Virus record (IMG/VR): IMGVR_UViG_3300025806_000037
Location: 1-50,925 of that record
DNA: 50,925 nt
Direction: 5' to 3' (one strand)
From: a virus
Part shown: piece after piece, positions 22,501 through 30,997 of the stretch
How the letters are laid out: the number at the start of each line of letters is the position of its first letter
Numbering within the stretch: position 1 is the stretch's first letter
Program-made: the position numbers and the translations under genes
The notes under the pieces: model-generated
Seen by the model: only the letters and a program-made list of their open reading frames with translations
The model's database searches: none
What the model was told of the DNA's origin: nothing

Positions 22501-22680
22501 TTATAATCCCGATTTCTTTTTAGACTTACTGCACGCTTCAAGCCATTTCTTTAATGACTCAGAACCTTGATTGCGTTTGTGCATTATATCGTTATCGTAG
22601 TTGCCAGTAGGGTTCATATCAACTCCACCGCCAGATACCGAATTTGCTGCGACTTCTTCTACTTTTGATAAGCTTCTCAT
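22501..22680 (-). CDS. 59-residue hypothetical protein
   Basis: ATG 22680 overlaps the previous stop (ATGA) and encodes MRSLSKVEEVAANSVSGGG followed by VDMNPTGNYDNDIMHKRN and a Lys-rich end (SKSKKKSGL). No family recognised. Gly/Asn-rich N-half and basic tail; three bases separate it from the holin gene. Late operon member. Confidence 0.65.
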   Translation of the reverse strand: MRSLSKVEEVAANSVSGGGVDMNPTGNYDNDIMHKRNQGSESLKKWLEACSKSKKKSGL

Positions 22681-23246
22681 AGCTTTCCCTTCTCTAATTG
22701 GTTTGCAGTAACGGTCAAATTGATTGACGATAATTTATGTTGTACATTATATATACCGACATTCATTACATTGCCTTTGTGGTTATTTTCATTAACAATA
22801 ACCGAAGAACCTTTGTTAAAAAACGTATCAGAAATCTGATCGTGAATGTTTTCTTTTAGTTTATATAACCCCGGTGATAAATGATTATCTTCACCAATAA
22901 ACCATGCGCTTTCAGTCAAGTCTTGCTCGGCTTCAAGTTCTTCTAATATTGTTTCCATATCAATATCGTAGTTCTCTTTAAGCAAATACAACGCAGCCGC
23001 ATAAGAAGTCAATTTATTATTGATCGGAAGTTTTTCAATTAGTCTTTTGATATTAAATACTAAACGATGGAACGGAGTGTACTCATCCTTTTCGTTACTA
23101 TTCAAAGTAGATGCCTTTCTTAAAACTTTACCCTTAGCATCTACAATACCGTTTCTAAATGCCGGTGTATCTTTCCAATCCTGAGTAAGTATTCGTAAAA
23201 ACTTGTAAGTATAAAACGTGCCTGCCGCACTTGCTATTAAACCCAT
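22677..23246 (-). CDS. conserved T4-type late protein, probably virion-associated
   Basis: A 189-residue protein: MGLIASAAGTFYTYKFLRIL at the N-terminus, then TPAFRNGIVDAKGKVLRK, PFHRLVFNIKRLIEKLP and KLTSYAAALYLLKE. These blocks recur in a T4-type family often annotated as a structural protein of unknown location. The hydrophobic N-terminus may insert in a membrane or pack in the virion. Position in the late operon agrees. Function not established. Confidence 0.7.
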   Translation of the reverse strand: MGLIASAAGTFYTYKFLRILTQDWKDTPAFRNGIVDAKGKVLRKASTLNSNEKDEYTPFHRLVFNIKRLIEKLPINNKLTSYAAALYLLKENYDIDMETILEELEAEQDLTESAWFIGEDNHLSPGLYKLKENIHDQISDTFFNKGSSVIVNENNHKGNVMNVGIYNVQHKLSSINLTVTANQLEKGKL

Positions 23247-23247
23247 G

Positions 23248-23616
23248 TTATATTGCCCTCAATCTGCTTATTATTTCTTGGTCTAAAGGTACCTCGACCA
23301 ATGCATTGTCTGATAAAAAATTTGCGTATATTAGAAATGTTTTAAGATACGGCCAATGATCACGTTCGGTTTTGAAGAATACTAATTTGAGAGCACCTTC
23401 TATATCAAATACGTTAAACAGAACTATAATATGATTTAATATCAATCGTTCTTGAAGATCATCGTGTAAGTGGTACCGCTTGAATAATCTTCCCAAATAT
23501 TTGATACGGTTTAAGTCTTCGTCAAATTCTTGAACTGTTGTATTATTCGAGTTTTTGTACACGCGTGCCGCATATAGCCTAAACGTACTATCATTTAGTA
23601 AATCAAACATTCCCAT
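23248..23616 (-). CDS. conserved T4-type protein (DUF7207-like)
   Basis: A 122-residue protein: MGMFDLLNDSTFRLYAARVY, a short loop, then LKRLF-like RIKYLGRLFKRY, ERLILNHIIVLFNVF and WPYLKTFLIY. This pattern is a family conserved in marine T4-type phages (DUF7207-like), always beside the protein now at 22677-23246. Function unknown. Confidence 0.72.
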   Translation of the reverse strand: MGMFDLLNDSTFRLYAARVYKNSNNTTVQEFDEDLNRIKYLGRLFKRYHLHDDLQERLILNHIIVLFNVFDIEGALKLVFFKTERDHWPYLKTFLIYANFLSDNALVEVPLDQEIISRLRAI

Positions 23617-23617
23617 A

Positions 23618-23812
23618 CTAACGTTTGAACATCATCTTTATTTTTGTCATGATGCCGTCTTTATTGGCACCCGCTTCTTTTATATTCTTAACTCCATTCC
23701 ACGCATCACACTCGGCCTGAGTTAGGTTCTTTCCTTTTAGCTTTTCGCCAGACTTGGAATAAAAACCATTTGGCGTTGCTATACTGTTTTTCAACCAATT
23801 AGCTTTTTTCAT
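23618..23812 (-). CDS. hypothetical basic protein
   Basis: Sixty-four residues, Lys-rich (MKKANWLKNSIATPNGFYSK and KIKMMFKR at the end). No family recognised. One base from each neighbour in the late operon. Could be a small virion or DNA-associated protein. Confidence 0.65.
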   Translation of the reverse strand: MKKANWLKNSIATPNGFYSKSGEKLKGKNLTQAECDAWNGVKNIKEAGANKDGIMTKIKMMFKR

Positions 23813-23813
23813 A

Positions 23814-24143
23814 TCAAATTCCTGTAATAAATAGCTTACCTAATACTGCAGCAACTGCACCACCGACGATTATTGCTGCTCGGTTAATTATTTGTACCGT
23901 TGCAGTGTTCTTTTTTGTTTCGTCATGTGCGGTTTCTATCTTCATTTCAAGTTCATGCATTCTTTCGTTAATTTGCATAAATGTGTTGTTAACTCTTTCT
24001 AATAACTGTTGGTTGAATCTTTCAAAATTGACAAGCTTTTCTTCGGCTCGAGCTAAGTCTATCATAGCCTCACTTAAGCGGTCAATTTTGTTTTCTATTC
24101 TATCTAGTCTTGCTTCGTGATCACTGCTCCCATTAGCGTTCAT
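23814..24143 (-). CDS. coiled-coil protein with C-terminal membrane anchor
   Basis: A 109-residue protein: a long coiled coil (about 8-80; ARLDRIENKIDRLSEAMIDL with heptad spacing) and a C-terminal hydrophobic span (AAIIVGGAVAAVLGKLFI). This topology resembles XhlA-type lysis-associated proteins. The downstream-overlapping gene at 24157 encodes a protein of the same architecture, so they may be paralogues or partners. Role in lysis is inferred from topology and nearness to the holin. Confidence 0.65.
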   Translation of the reverse strand: MNANGSSDHEARLDRIENKIDRLSEAMIDLARAEEKLVNFERFNQQLLERVNNTFMQINERMHELEMKIETAHDETKKNTATVQIINRAAIIVGGAVAAVLGKLFITGI

Positions 24144-24156
24144 ATACTACTGCCCC

Positions 24157-24447
24157 TTATACACCTGTAAAAAAAAATCCGATTAACGATATTGCAAAAC
24201 CTATACTTGCGATACCTATTACTTTTAAACCGCCCAAAACCGAAGTCTTATTATTTACTTTGGTTTGGTTACTGTTGTCAAGTTTTTTAATATTAGCTTT
24301 AATGAATTCAATCTCAACTTTGAAATTTTTAATTTCTTGGCGTATTATGTGTAAGTCAGCTCCAATTATTTTGTTTGATGACGTGATTGAACTTAATATC
24401 TCATTTAGCCGATCTAGCTTATCTTCGATCGTTCCTAGAGTCTTCAA
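24157..24447 (-). CDS. second coiled-coil protein with C-terminal membrane anchor
   Basis: With TTG 24447 as start (AGGAGAA eight bases upstream, immediately after the stop of the preceding gene) the product is 96 residues, beginning MKTLGTIEDKLDRLNEIL. Coiled coil to about residue 60, then a hydrophobic end (VIGIASIGFAISLIGFFFTG). Same build as the 23814-24143 protein. An earlier GTG would overlap the preceding gene and is less likely. Confidence 0.6.
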   Translation of the reverse strand: MKTLGTIEDKLDRLNEILSSITSSNKIIGADLHIIRQEIKNFKVEIEFIKANIKKLDNSNQTKVNNKTSVLGGLKVIGIASIGFAISLIGFFFTGV

Positions 24448-24449
24448 GA

Positions 24450-25271
24450 TTATTCTCCTATTGGCGAAATGTCTGTTAGCCAGCACCTCGTCTTTGATCC
24501 GTCGCCTTTCTTAACAATAACATAATTGGTTCCTTTAACTGATACTGTACAAACTTCATTTGATTCGTTTATTACTACAGTATCGCCTTTATTAAATATC
24601 TCGCCTTTAACGAATAATTCGCGGACTTCTGATACTGATTTCAATTGAAGATGCTCGCGGAAAGATGTCGATTCTTTAAGACCCATCGCTTTACGCATAT
24701 CGTTAAACAATTGAGTACTATCAGAGAAGTTTTTAGGTAGACCTTTTTGAAAGATTTGATAATCATTAGCGACAACTGCTGCTCGCATTTTAGAAGCAGA
24801 CATACCAGTTGCACCTTCGGCATCAGGATCACGTTCACCTGCTGACACAACCTTAACTCCACCTTCGAAGTTATAAAAACCATGTCTTGCTTTAACACCA
24901 TTATACTTGTTTGCTATAGTTTCATATTCGGTAACACGGTCCGATCCTGCTATCAAAGTTAACGTCGTGAAACCGCTATCATATACTTTTGTCAATACAT
25001 CAAATATAGTTTTAACTGATTTATCCATGACAACTGAACGCGCATGAGTTGGAAACATTTTACGAATCCATTTTATCTTTTGTCCATATTCTAATGGATT
25101 CTTTTTGGCATCGGTTGACTGCGAAACGTATATGAAATATGACGAACCTTTTGCTGCTGCGGCTCCTTTATCTAGAAGTTTTAAGTGACCGATAGTCGGT
25201 GGGTTCAAACGACCCCACACAACCACCGCATGATTCTTATCTTCATTTATAAACTGTGAGAAAGACTTCAT
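24450..25271 (-). CDS. NMNAT/cytidylyltransferase-like enzyme with capsid-targeting-like N-terminus
   Basis: A 273-residue protein. Residues 1-10, MKSFSQFINE, match T4 internal-protein capsid-targeting peptides with the gp21-type cleavage pattern I-x-E. From residue 14 an HxGH-type nucleotidyltransferase follows: VVVWGRLNPPTIGHLKLL (NPPTIGH at 23-29) and GMSASKMRAA, the counterpart of ISSTxxR. The family transfers NMP to NMN or to phospho-alcohols; nicotinamide mononucleotide adenylyltransferase is the favoured guess. The C-terminal 60 residues form a small extra domain. It directly follows the PARP-like gene, two bases apart. Confidence 0.8.
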   Translation of the reverse strand: MKSFSQFINEDKNHAVVVWGRLNPPTIGHLKLLDKGAAAAKGSSYFIYVSQSTDAKKNPLEYGQKIKWIRKMFPTHARSVVMDKSVKTIFDVLTKVYDSGFTTLTLIAGSDRVTEYETIANKYNGVKARHGFYNFEGGVKVVSAGERDPDAEGATGMSASKMRAAVVANDYQIFQKGLPKNFSDSTQLFNDMRKAMGLKESTSFREHLQLKSVSEVRELFVKGEIFNKGDTVVINESNEVCTVSVKGTNYVIVKKGDGSKTRCWLTDISPIGE

Positions 25272-25272
25272 A

Positions 25273-28200
25273 TTATTTCAACTTCTTTTTAAGTAACGAT
25301 AGATATTGTTTATATTTATTAGGATCATTTGATTGGAAATCCGTAGGTGATTTGTACATCCAAGAACCTTCATTCTTAGTGTTATCCATTACGACAACTG
25401 GACCGTAAGCTGACTTTTCGATATAAACGTTTTTATTTCCTTTGAAATCTTCGAACTCAACAACCTTACTTTTACCAATTGGTACACGCCCATTTACGAA
25501 CGTGAATCTCAATTGTTTATTTGAAGTCGTTTTAGCTTCGGTAATAAAGTTTGAAAACGATACAGCTTCATTAACTTCTTCTTTATTATTTTTAAGTATT
25601 TCTTGCATAGCAGCATCATCAGCAATCTCGACTTCATATACCGTTTCAATTTTAAATTGTGCGTTAGGTGTAAATACACACCATTCAGGAGAGGCAACGC
25701 TAAACTTAGCATTACCACCTTCAACTCCAGCTACATCATAATCTTTACCCCTCTTGCCCAATGCAGCGTTCATCGCAAATATGTAACCGATCATACCCGC
25801 ATTTCTACTATAGCCGGCATCGCCGATATACTGTTGGGATTTGTCAATATGAATTGCTCCATATACACCGTCGCCTAGCATACGTCCAACAACTGAAGCA
25901 TCGCCTGATTTGATAACAGCAAAGCCATTTCGTAATATAATCGAAGCAGCAATTGAGCCTGTGCCATGGTACATTGGATTAATTATTTCTTGAGTAGGAT
26001 CATCATCTATCCATGCTTCTTGACTTCGTACTTGCAATGGCAATTCGGCTTTAAATACTCGACGTATTTTCATACCAGCTTTACCATGTACGCCATTACG
26101 TTTTGCTCTGTGCATATCCGCAGTTAAACGCTCAAGTTGTGCCGAATCCATTTCAACTTCTTCAACACTCATGTCATTTAACGAAACTCCCTTAACAGCA
26201 TCAGTTGTGTACGTAATCAGCTCATCATAAGTACGTACATCCGAAACTTTAACTTTATCGCCAGGGATGTCAATATGGTTAAACTTTAATATTTCTGTTA
26301 AACGCTCGGGCGTTACTGATACTAATGGTTTAATTGGCGAGTTTTCGTTTTCAATCTTCCCTTCAACAAGTATCTCCATTGCACGTTCTTGTACCATTGC
26401 GGCCGCAATTTCTTTCTTGTATTTATTATTAATGGTATCATATATAGATTTAACTTCACCACCTGATTGCATTAATACCTTAGAGAAGCTAGGAATAATT
26501 TCTCCACGAGCTTCACGGTATGCTACGGTATTTGGCATACCATCTAAACGAGCTATCATATCGCTAAACGCTGACGCTATAACTTTCTCGTCTTTAAACA
26601 TAGGTGAAGCATCGTCCGCTGCAAAGTGTTCCGCAATTGAAGCCATATAAAAGGTTTCTTGGTTACGTACGGCCTTTTCAATTATGCTATATACCTGTAG
26701 TTCCAAGGCCGCTGACTGATTAGCGTCTAAGTTTAATTTTGTGATTTTATCTAAATCGCGAATTTCACCCAGCTTAATGCCGGATCCTTTATATTTGCCA
26801 TTTGCTATAAACGAATTGACAACCAAATTTTGTAATTCGGGGTCATCTTTAACTATATCGAAAGTTGGAAACTCCGATAACGTACCAGAACCTACTGGCC
26901 GTGCATCAAGTATTTGAGCAGCTACATTTATTTTTGGATGCGCGCCTTGAAGTAAATCTTTTAAGTAAGATTTGTAATCGCTATCATTGAAGATGTATTG
27001 TTGTTGTGTTATAAAAATAGGTTTAAGATCGATTGTGGATGATCTTAAAGTGGCCTTAGCATCATCCACATCAGCATTTACCTCAGTTAAAGATGCCAAA
27101 GATGTTTTTGATAACAAATCATGCGCTTCTGTGTACAAACTTTGGTCGTATCCTGAAAGACGCTTTATTTGAGAAGGCACGATCAAACCGCGATATGATG
27201 ATAATTGTAAAACCGCGTTTAATCGTCTCTCAGCTTTAAGAAAAAATTGTTTATCAGATTTAACTGAGTTAAACGACATTATAGTATTAATAACGCCCTT
27301 TAATATAAAGTCCGATGCCTGCCCGACGAGTTCAGGAAACTTGCTTTCAAATGATCCGCCACCAGTGGTACCAAGTAGGTTTTTCCAAAGACCAATTGCC
27401 AATAAATCTTGTGCGCTTTTTGCATCGATATTTGAAATATTAATACCGCTTTTAAAATTATTATTAGCAAAACTGGATACATCTAATTTGTCAGCCCACT
27501 GAGTCATATTTTTTATTGGCACATTATTATGATTGACATATTCTTTAAATAATAAGATTGATATTTCTTTATTGTTATTAAAGAAACCTTTCCACGCTTC
27601 GGCTAAACTTCTTGCACCTTGGACTACTTTTGGTAATTTATTGCCATATGTGTTCGTGTCCGCAAAGATTGTTAGCATCAACTTAGGATCAGCATACTCA
27701 TCTCTAATTATTTTATTACCAATTTGTCTGAGACTTGAGTATTGACTAAGTACCATTTGTGAAATTAAATCATGCTTAGCTCTATTATAGTCTTTTAAAA
27801 CCATCAGTTCATGCATCTTGAATATCATATACATGAAGTCAGGACTGCTTGCAAGTGGATGTCGTTGAAGCACGTTATAATAAAACGCCTTAAGCACGGT
27901 ATAAAACTTTTCGTAATCATATGCTGCTGAAATATTATTCAATGATGTAACGGCTGCTTTAAACTCTTCGTTAGAGTATGAACTTATTACTGCCTGTAAT
28001 TTCTGTTCTAATCCGAACCTGCCAGTTCCTTGGCTAGTAGTAAACGCGTTTATTAACCGATCGACTGCTGAACTGGTTCCGTCATCTTTTACTATTACAT
28101 CAAATTTAGCAACTGACCTAAACCAGTCAGTGTCGTATTCCTTTTCATTTTCAACGTTAAACGATATTAAACCACTGGCTGCATTAATGAATGGGTTTTC

Positions 28201-29469
28201 TTTGGCATCACTTATCATATCTAATACTACGTCAGTTTCTCTATAAGCCAATGTTAAAGAAACCCTTATTAGGTTTTTGGTCTTTTCTGCCCCAATTCCT
28301 ACAGTTTTAAGTGAAGGTAAATTTTCTCTAATATAATCAGAAGGCTTATACCTCAATCCGACTAATGATTCAAGCTTTCTTAATGCGTTGAATGATGGTA
28401 ATTCACTTAGAGATTGGGTGCCCATTATATCGTATATACCAGCCCTTTTGATTGCGCCAGCTAAATCTAGTTTATCAACACTCTTTGTGCCGCCTATGAT
28501 ATTTATTAAATGAATAAACCATTCGTTATAAAGGGATAGACCAACCTTTTTGGAAATGGCTTTAGATACCATTGCATCCATCCATTTTGTAATTGTTGCT
28601 TCTGGTATTAAATCAAAGGCATCACCTAAAGTTGATAGTGTGTCGCGCATCTGAGTCATATTTACGGCTTTAGGTGCGCCTTTTTTATCAGGTCCAAACA
28701 TTACCCAGTTCGTAAAGTCGCGAAACCAAGTTACTGGTTTCTCAGCAGCGCTCTTTAGAAGCGCTTTATTATCCTTAGCAGCCATTGCGTCTTCAAACGA
28801 TAATATCTCTGGCGCAGTTGGTGCTTGAGATACGACAGGTGCTTGTACTGTACTTAAATCTGGAGAGTCGGTTTGAGGTTGATTAGTAGCAGTAGCAGTA
28901 GCAGGTGTAATAGTTTTATTGACTTGCTTAAACCGCATACCGCGTGTTAGGTCAAGAAACTCACCAGAAGACTTCTTATTCCGCATTGCTGACCAACGAA
29001 TATGCTTCAAACCTAAAGTAAGATCACCATCATCAACTATTGTAGCTAATGCTTTCTTCAATGATTTCTGCATACCAATCATATTAGAATCTTTTACTTG
29101 ATTGATCCAAGCAAGAAGAATACCTTCATCGATATTATCAATTGAACCAGTCTTTAGTTTAGCAAGGAAACGAGTAATTTCGTTAGTGACTGTATTGTTC
29201 TTAAACATTTTCTTGTCACTCATTATTTTTATAATAAGCGACATATCATTGTTTTCGTCTGTTATGTTAGCAAGGCGAACTTTCTTATCGGCTTTTATAT
29301 AACGTAATACCTTTGCTTGATTTAGCGATAAATTAAACGCCAAAGCAACACCCACGAAGTTAATCATGAATGCATTAATTATAGCATTGTCGTCGTCTAA
29401 AAAATCTGCTTTATCAGCTGAAGTATATAATAAATTTTCGTGCAATTCCTTATAAGTTTTATTTCTCAT
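25273..29469 (-). CDS. giant late protein with C-terminal PARP-type ADP-ribosyltransferase domain
   Basis: With ATG 29469 (MRNKTYKELHENLLY) the protein has 1398 residues; a GTG six codons earlier is possible. The N-terminus resembles a capsid-targeting peptide with L-H-E at 9-11. Most of the chain has no recognised domain. Residues about 1166-1285 form a PARP-like fold with H1168 (YHGT), Y1214 (DKSQQY) and E1262 (SPEWCVFTPN): the full H-Y-E triad. A second targeting-like motif, SFSNFITEAK, occurs at about 1304-1313, hinting at proteolytic maturation. It probably modifies host proteins after injection, as T4 Alt does with an unrelated fold arrangement. Confidence 0.8.
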   Translation of the reverse strand: MRNKTYKELHENLLYTSADKADFLDDDNAIINAFMINFVGVALAFNLSLNQAKVLRYIKADKKVRLANITDENNDMSLIIKIMSDKKMFKNNTVTNEITRFLAKLKTGSIDNIDEGILLAWINQVKDSNMIGMQKSLKKALATIVDDGDLTLGLKHIRWSAMRNKKSSGEFLDLTRGMRFKQVNKTITPATATATNQPQTDSPDLSTVQAPVVSQAPTAPEILSFEDAMAAKDNKALLKSAAEKPVTWFRDFTNWVMFGPDKKGAPKAVNMTQMRDTLSTLGDAFDLIPEATITKWMDAMVSKAISKKVGLSLYNEWFIHLINIIGGTKSVDKLDLAGAIKRAGIYDIMGTQSLSELPSFNALRKLESLVGLRYKPSDYIRENLPSLKTVGIGAEKTKNLIRVSLTLAYRETDVVLDMISDAKENPFINAASGLISFNVENEKEYDTDWFRSVAKFDVIVKDDGTSSAVDRLINAFTTSQGTGRFGLEQKLQAVISSYSNEEFKAAVTSLNNISAAYDYEKFYTVLKAFYYNVLQRHPLASSPDFMYMIFKMHELMVLKDYNRAKHDLISQMVLSQYSSLRQIGNKIIRDEYADPKLMLTIFADTNTYGNKLPKVVQGARSLAEAWKGFFNNNKEISILLFKEYVNHNNVPIKNMTQWADKLDVSSFANNNFKSGINISNIDAKSAQDLLAIGLWKNLLGTTGGGSFESKFPELVGQASDFILKGVINTIMSFNSVKSDKQFFLKAERRLNAVLQLSSYRGLIVPSQIKRLSGYDQSLYTEAHDLLSKTSLASLTEVNADVDDAKATLRSSTIDLKPIFITQQQYIFNDSDYKSYLKDLLQGAHPKINVAAQILDARPVGSGTLSEFPTFDIVKDDPELQNLVVNSFIANGKYKGSGIKLGEIRDLDKITKLNLDANQSAALELQVYSIIEKAVRNQETFYMASIAEHFAADDASPMFKDEKVIASAFSDMIARLDGMPNTVAYREARGEIIPSFSKVLMQSGGEVKSIYDTINNKYKKEIAAAMVQERAMEILVEGKIENENSPIKPLVSVTPERLTEILKFNHIDIPGDKVKVSDVRTYDELITYTTDAVKGVSLNDMSVEEVEMDSAQLERLTADMHRAKRNGVHGKAGMKIRRVFKAELPLQVRSQEAWIDDDPTQEIINPMYHGTGSIAASIILRNGFAVIKSGDASVVGRMLGDGVYGAIHIDKSQQYIGDAGYSRNAGMIGYIFAMNAALGKRGKDYDVAGVEGGNAKFSVASPEWCVFTPNAQFKIETVYEVEIADDAAMQEILKNNKEEVNEAVSFSNFITEAKTTSNKQLRFTFVNGRVPIGKSKVVEFEDFKGNKNVYIEKSAYGPVVVMDNTKNEGSWMYKSPTDFQSNDPNKYKQYLSLLKKKLK

Positions 29470-30034
29470 CTTTCTTTGTCCCGCCACGTTTCTTTTCTAA
29501 TTCAGCTTTCTTTACAGCCGGCAGGATCTTTTTCGCTATACGGTCGATAGCGCCTTTTTTAGCATCAACACGTTTTTCGAGTGCTTGACGTTGAGAAAAT
29601 GACAAGTCTTCTTTGGACTTGTTCTTTAAAATCATTTTCTCAACTGCTTTACGCGCGCCTTTACGGGCACGAGCTTTTAATTTTTCTGGAGATGCGATCT
29701 TCTTTTCGGCGCGTTTTTTGCCAATAGCGATCTTTGCTTTGTTCTTACGGAAGGTTTGCTTTGCTTTCATGCGTTGTTTTAAATCCAACGCTTCGTCCAA
29801 CGATTCATATAACTCTGGAAAAAATTCTTTAATATCGCTTGTGTCCATACTGTATTCTGGACCTTTAAGAAACCTTAATACGTCTTTCTTCTCGCCAGTG
29901 ATATAAGCTTGAGTTTCTCCATCATGCTTAATTTTAATCTTGTATTTTCTTTCAGCGGTTTTAATATCTTCGCCGGTATGATCAACGTCTATAGTTACTT
30001 TCTTTTCGACCAACGTTTCTTTAAAGGTTTTCAT
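29459..30034 (-). CDS. highly basic internal-head-like protein
   Basis: ATG 30034 gives 191 residues starting MKTFKETLVE, a capsid-targeting-like peptide with L-V-E at 8-10. After an acidic/neutral N-terminal third, the chain is extremely Lys/Arg-rich (DLKQRMKAKQTFRKNKAK, KLKARARKGARKAVEKM) and ends in KKRGGTKKDEK. Composition fits a DNA-condensing virion protein like T4 IPI-III. The late promoter and an SD-masking stem (30044-30089) precede it. A start five codons upstream (ATG 30049) lacks a ribosome site. Confidence 0.75.
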   Translation of the reverse strand: MKTFKETLVEKKVTIDVDHTGEDIKTAERKYKIKIKHDGETQAYITGEKKDVLRFLKGPEYSMDTSDIKEFFPELYESLDEALDLKQRMKAKQTFRKNKAKIAIGKKRAEKKIASPEKLKARARKGARKAVEKMILKNKSKEDLSFSQRQALEKRVDAKKGAIDRIAKKILPAVKKAELEKKRGGTKKDEK

Positions 30035-30043
30035 TAGGCAATG

Positions 30044-30089
30044 TCCCATCTATTATAAGTTTCTGATGATTTATTTATAATAGATAGGA
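30044..30089 (-). promoter_or_regulatory. late promoter overlapping one arm of an SD-masking stem
   Basis: Arms of 11 bases, ATCTATTATAA (minus strand, 30085-30075) and TTATAATAGAT (30058-30048), extend through a U-G and three further pairs so that the GGGA ribosome site (30044-30047) is paired. TATAAATA at 30072-30079 overlaps the first arm; a late start near 30066 removes that arm and frees the site. Confidence 0.75.
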
Positions 30090-30103
30090 ACTTAACATTG
30101 GGT

Positions 30104-30997
30104 TTATACTATAGCATCTAACTCTGGTGGAACGGTATATCCTTTTTTAATTATGCCGTCTTTAGTCATTTGCAGTATGTTTTTAACGGACTTTTTGTAA
30201 ACAAACCGAGGGTCAGTGACAGCTTTAAACGCGTCTTCCCAAGTAAGTATCATGGTTGACTTATACTTAGGGCCGAACAACATAGTAACAATTTCTTCCT
30301 TATCCATTGTTAATAGCCACTTCTCTAAAGTTTTAGAACTCTTGACTAATCCCTTTTTACCCATCCTTGATTGTTTACCGCGAAGCAAACCTTTCGATAA
30401 GTCAAAGAAATTACGTTCCCATGAAGCATCGACTTCCTTACCTTCTTTATCCATTGCTTTCTCTGCGGTCTTGTAATCCATGAATCTAGCAATTGCATAT
30501 AATAATTCGTTTCGGTATAAACCTTTCCATTGGCTTTCCCATTCAGCTGGAGAATAATATGCCCACGAAGAATAGTCTAAATTCTCAGTTGGCATCAAGT
30601 CTAGTTGAACAGTTTCTCCTTCTTGTTTACCGTCGTCGTTTTTAATAGGGAATGATATAGAAACTAATCCCATAGACCTCATATCACGGAAGTCATACCC
30701 AGATGATTTTGCTACATTAACTATCTTATCAAAGACATCATCAAGAGTGTTAACTGCTTTATCGCTTTTAACGATAGCTCCAAGGTCTAACGCTAAATCA
30801 ACATCACCGCTTGAGCCACCTGCTTTCTTTTTACCAGTTGAGCCTAAACTTGCAGTTTGCTTCTGCGTTAACTTTAACTTTGGCAGTATCTCTTTATAAA
30901 TGTTATTCATTGTGCCAGCAACGTTTTCTTGATTGATACGTGTAACACCCTTAACGGCATTGCCGCCTTCTGCTATAAACTTTTTAAATGATATCAT
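30104..30997 (-). CDS. pol-beta-superfamily nucleotidyltransferase with capsid-targeting-like N-terminus
   Basis: A 297-residue protein. It begins MISFKKFIAE (I-A-E at 8-10, same register as T4 IPIII). LGSTGKKKAGGSSGDVDLAL at 51-70 is the GS...DxD signature of pol-beta-type nucleotidyltransferases, with D65 and D67 as metal ligands; a third acidic residue is likely in VQLDLMPTE. Such enzymes add nucleotides to RNA ends, antibiotics or proteins. It overlaps the ligase-like gene by four bases, suggesting the two act together on RNA ends or in a toxin-like modification. Confidence 0.78.
   Translation of the reverse strand: MISFKKFIAEGGNAVKGVTRINQENVAGTMNNIYKEILPKLKLTQKQTASLGSTGKKKAGGSSGDVDLALDLGAIVKSDKAVNTLDDVFDKIVNVAKSSGYDFRDMRSMGLVSISFPIKNDDGKQEGETVQLDLMPTENLDYSSWAYYSPAEWESQWKGLYRNELLYAIARFMDYKTAEKAMDKEGKEVDASWERNFFDLSKGLLRGKQSRMGKKGLVKSSKTLEKWLLTMDKEEIVTMLFGPKYKSTMILTWEDAFKAVTDPRFVYKKSVKNILQMTKDGIIKKGYTVPPELDAIV

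Noticed and set aside
25273-29469. Several long plus-strand frames opposite the giant gene
   Set aside because: Shadow frames caused by codon bias; none has a promoter, ribosome site or recognisable protein sequence.
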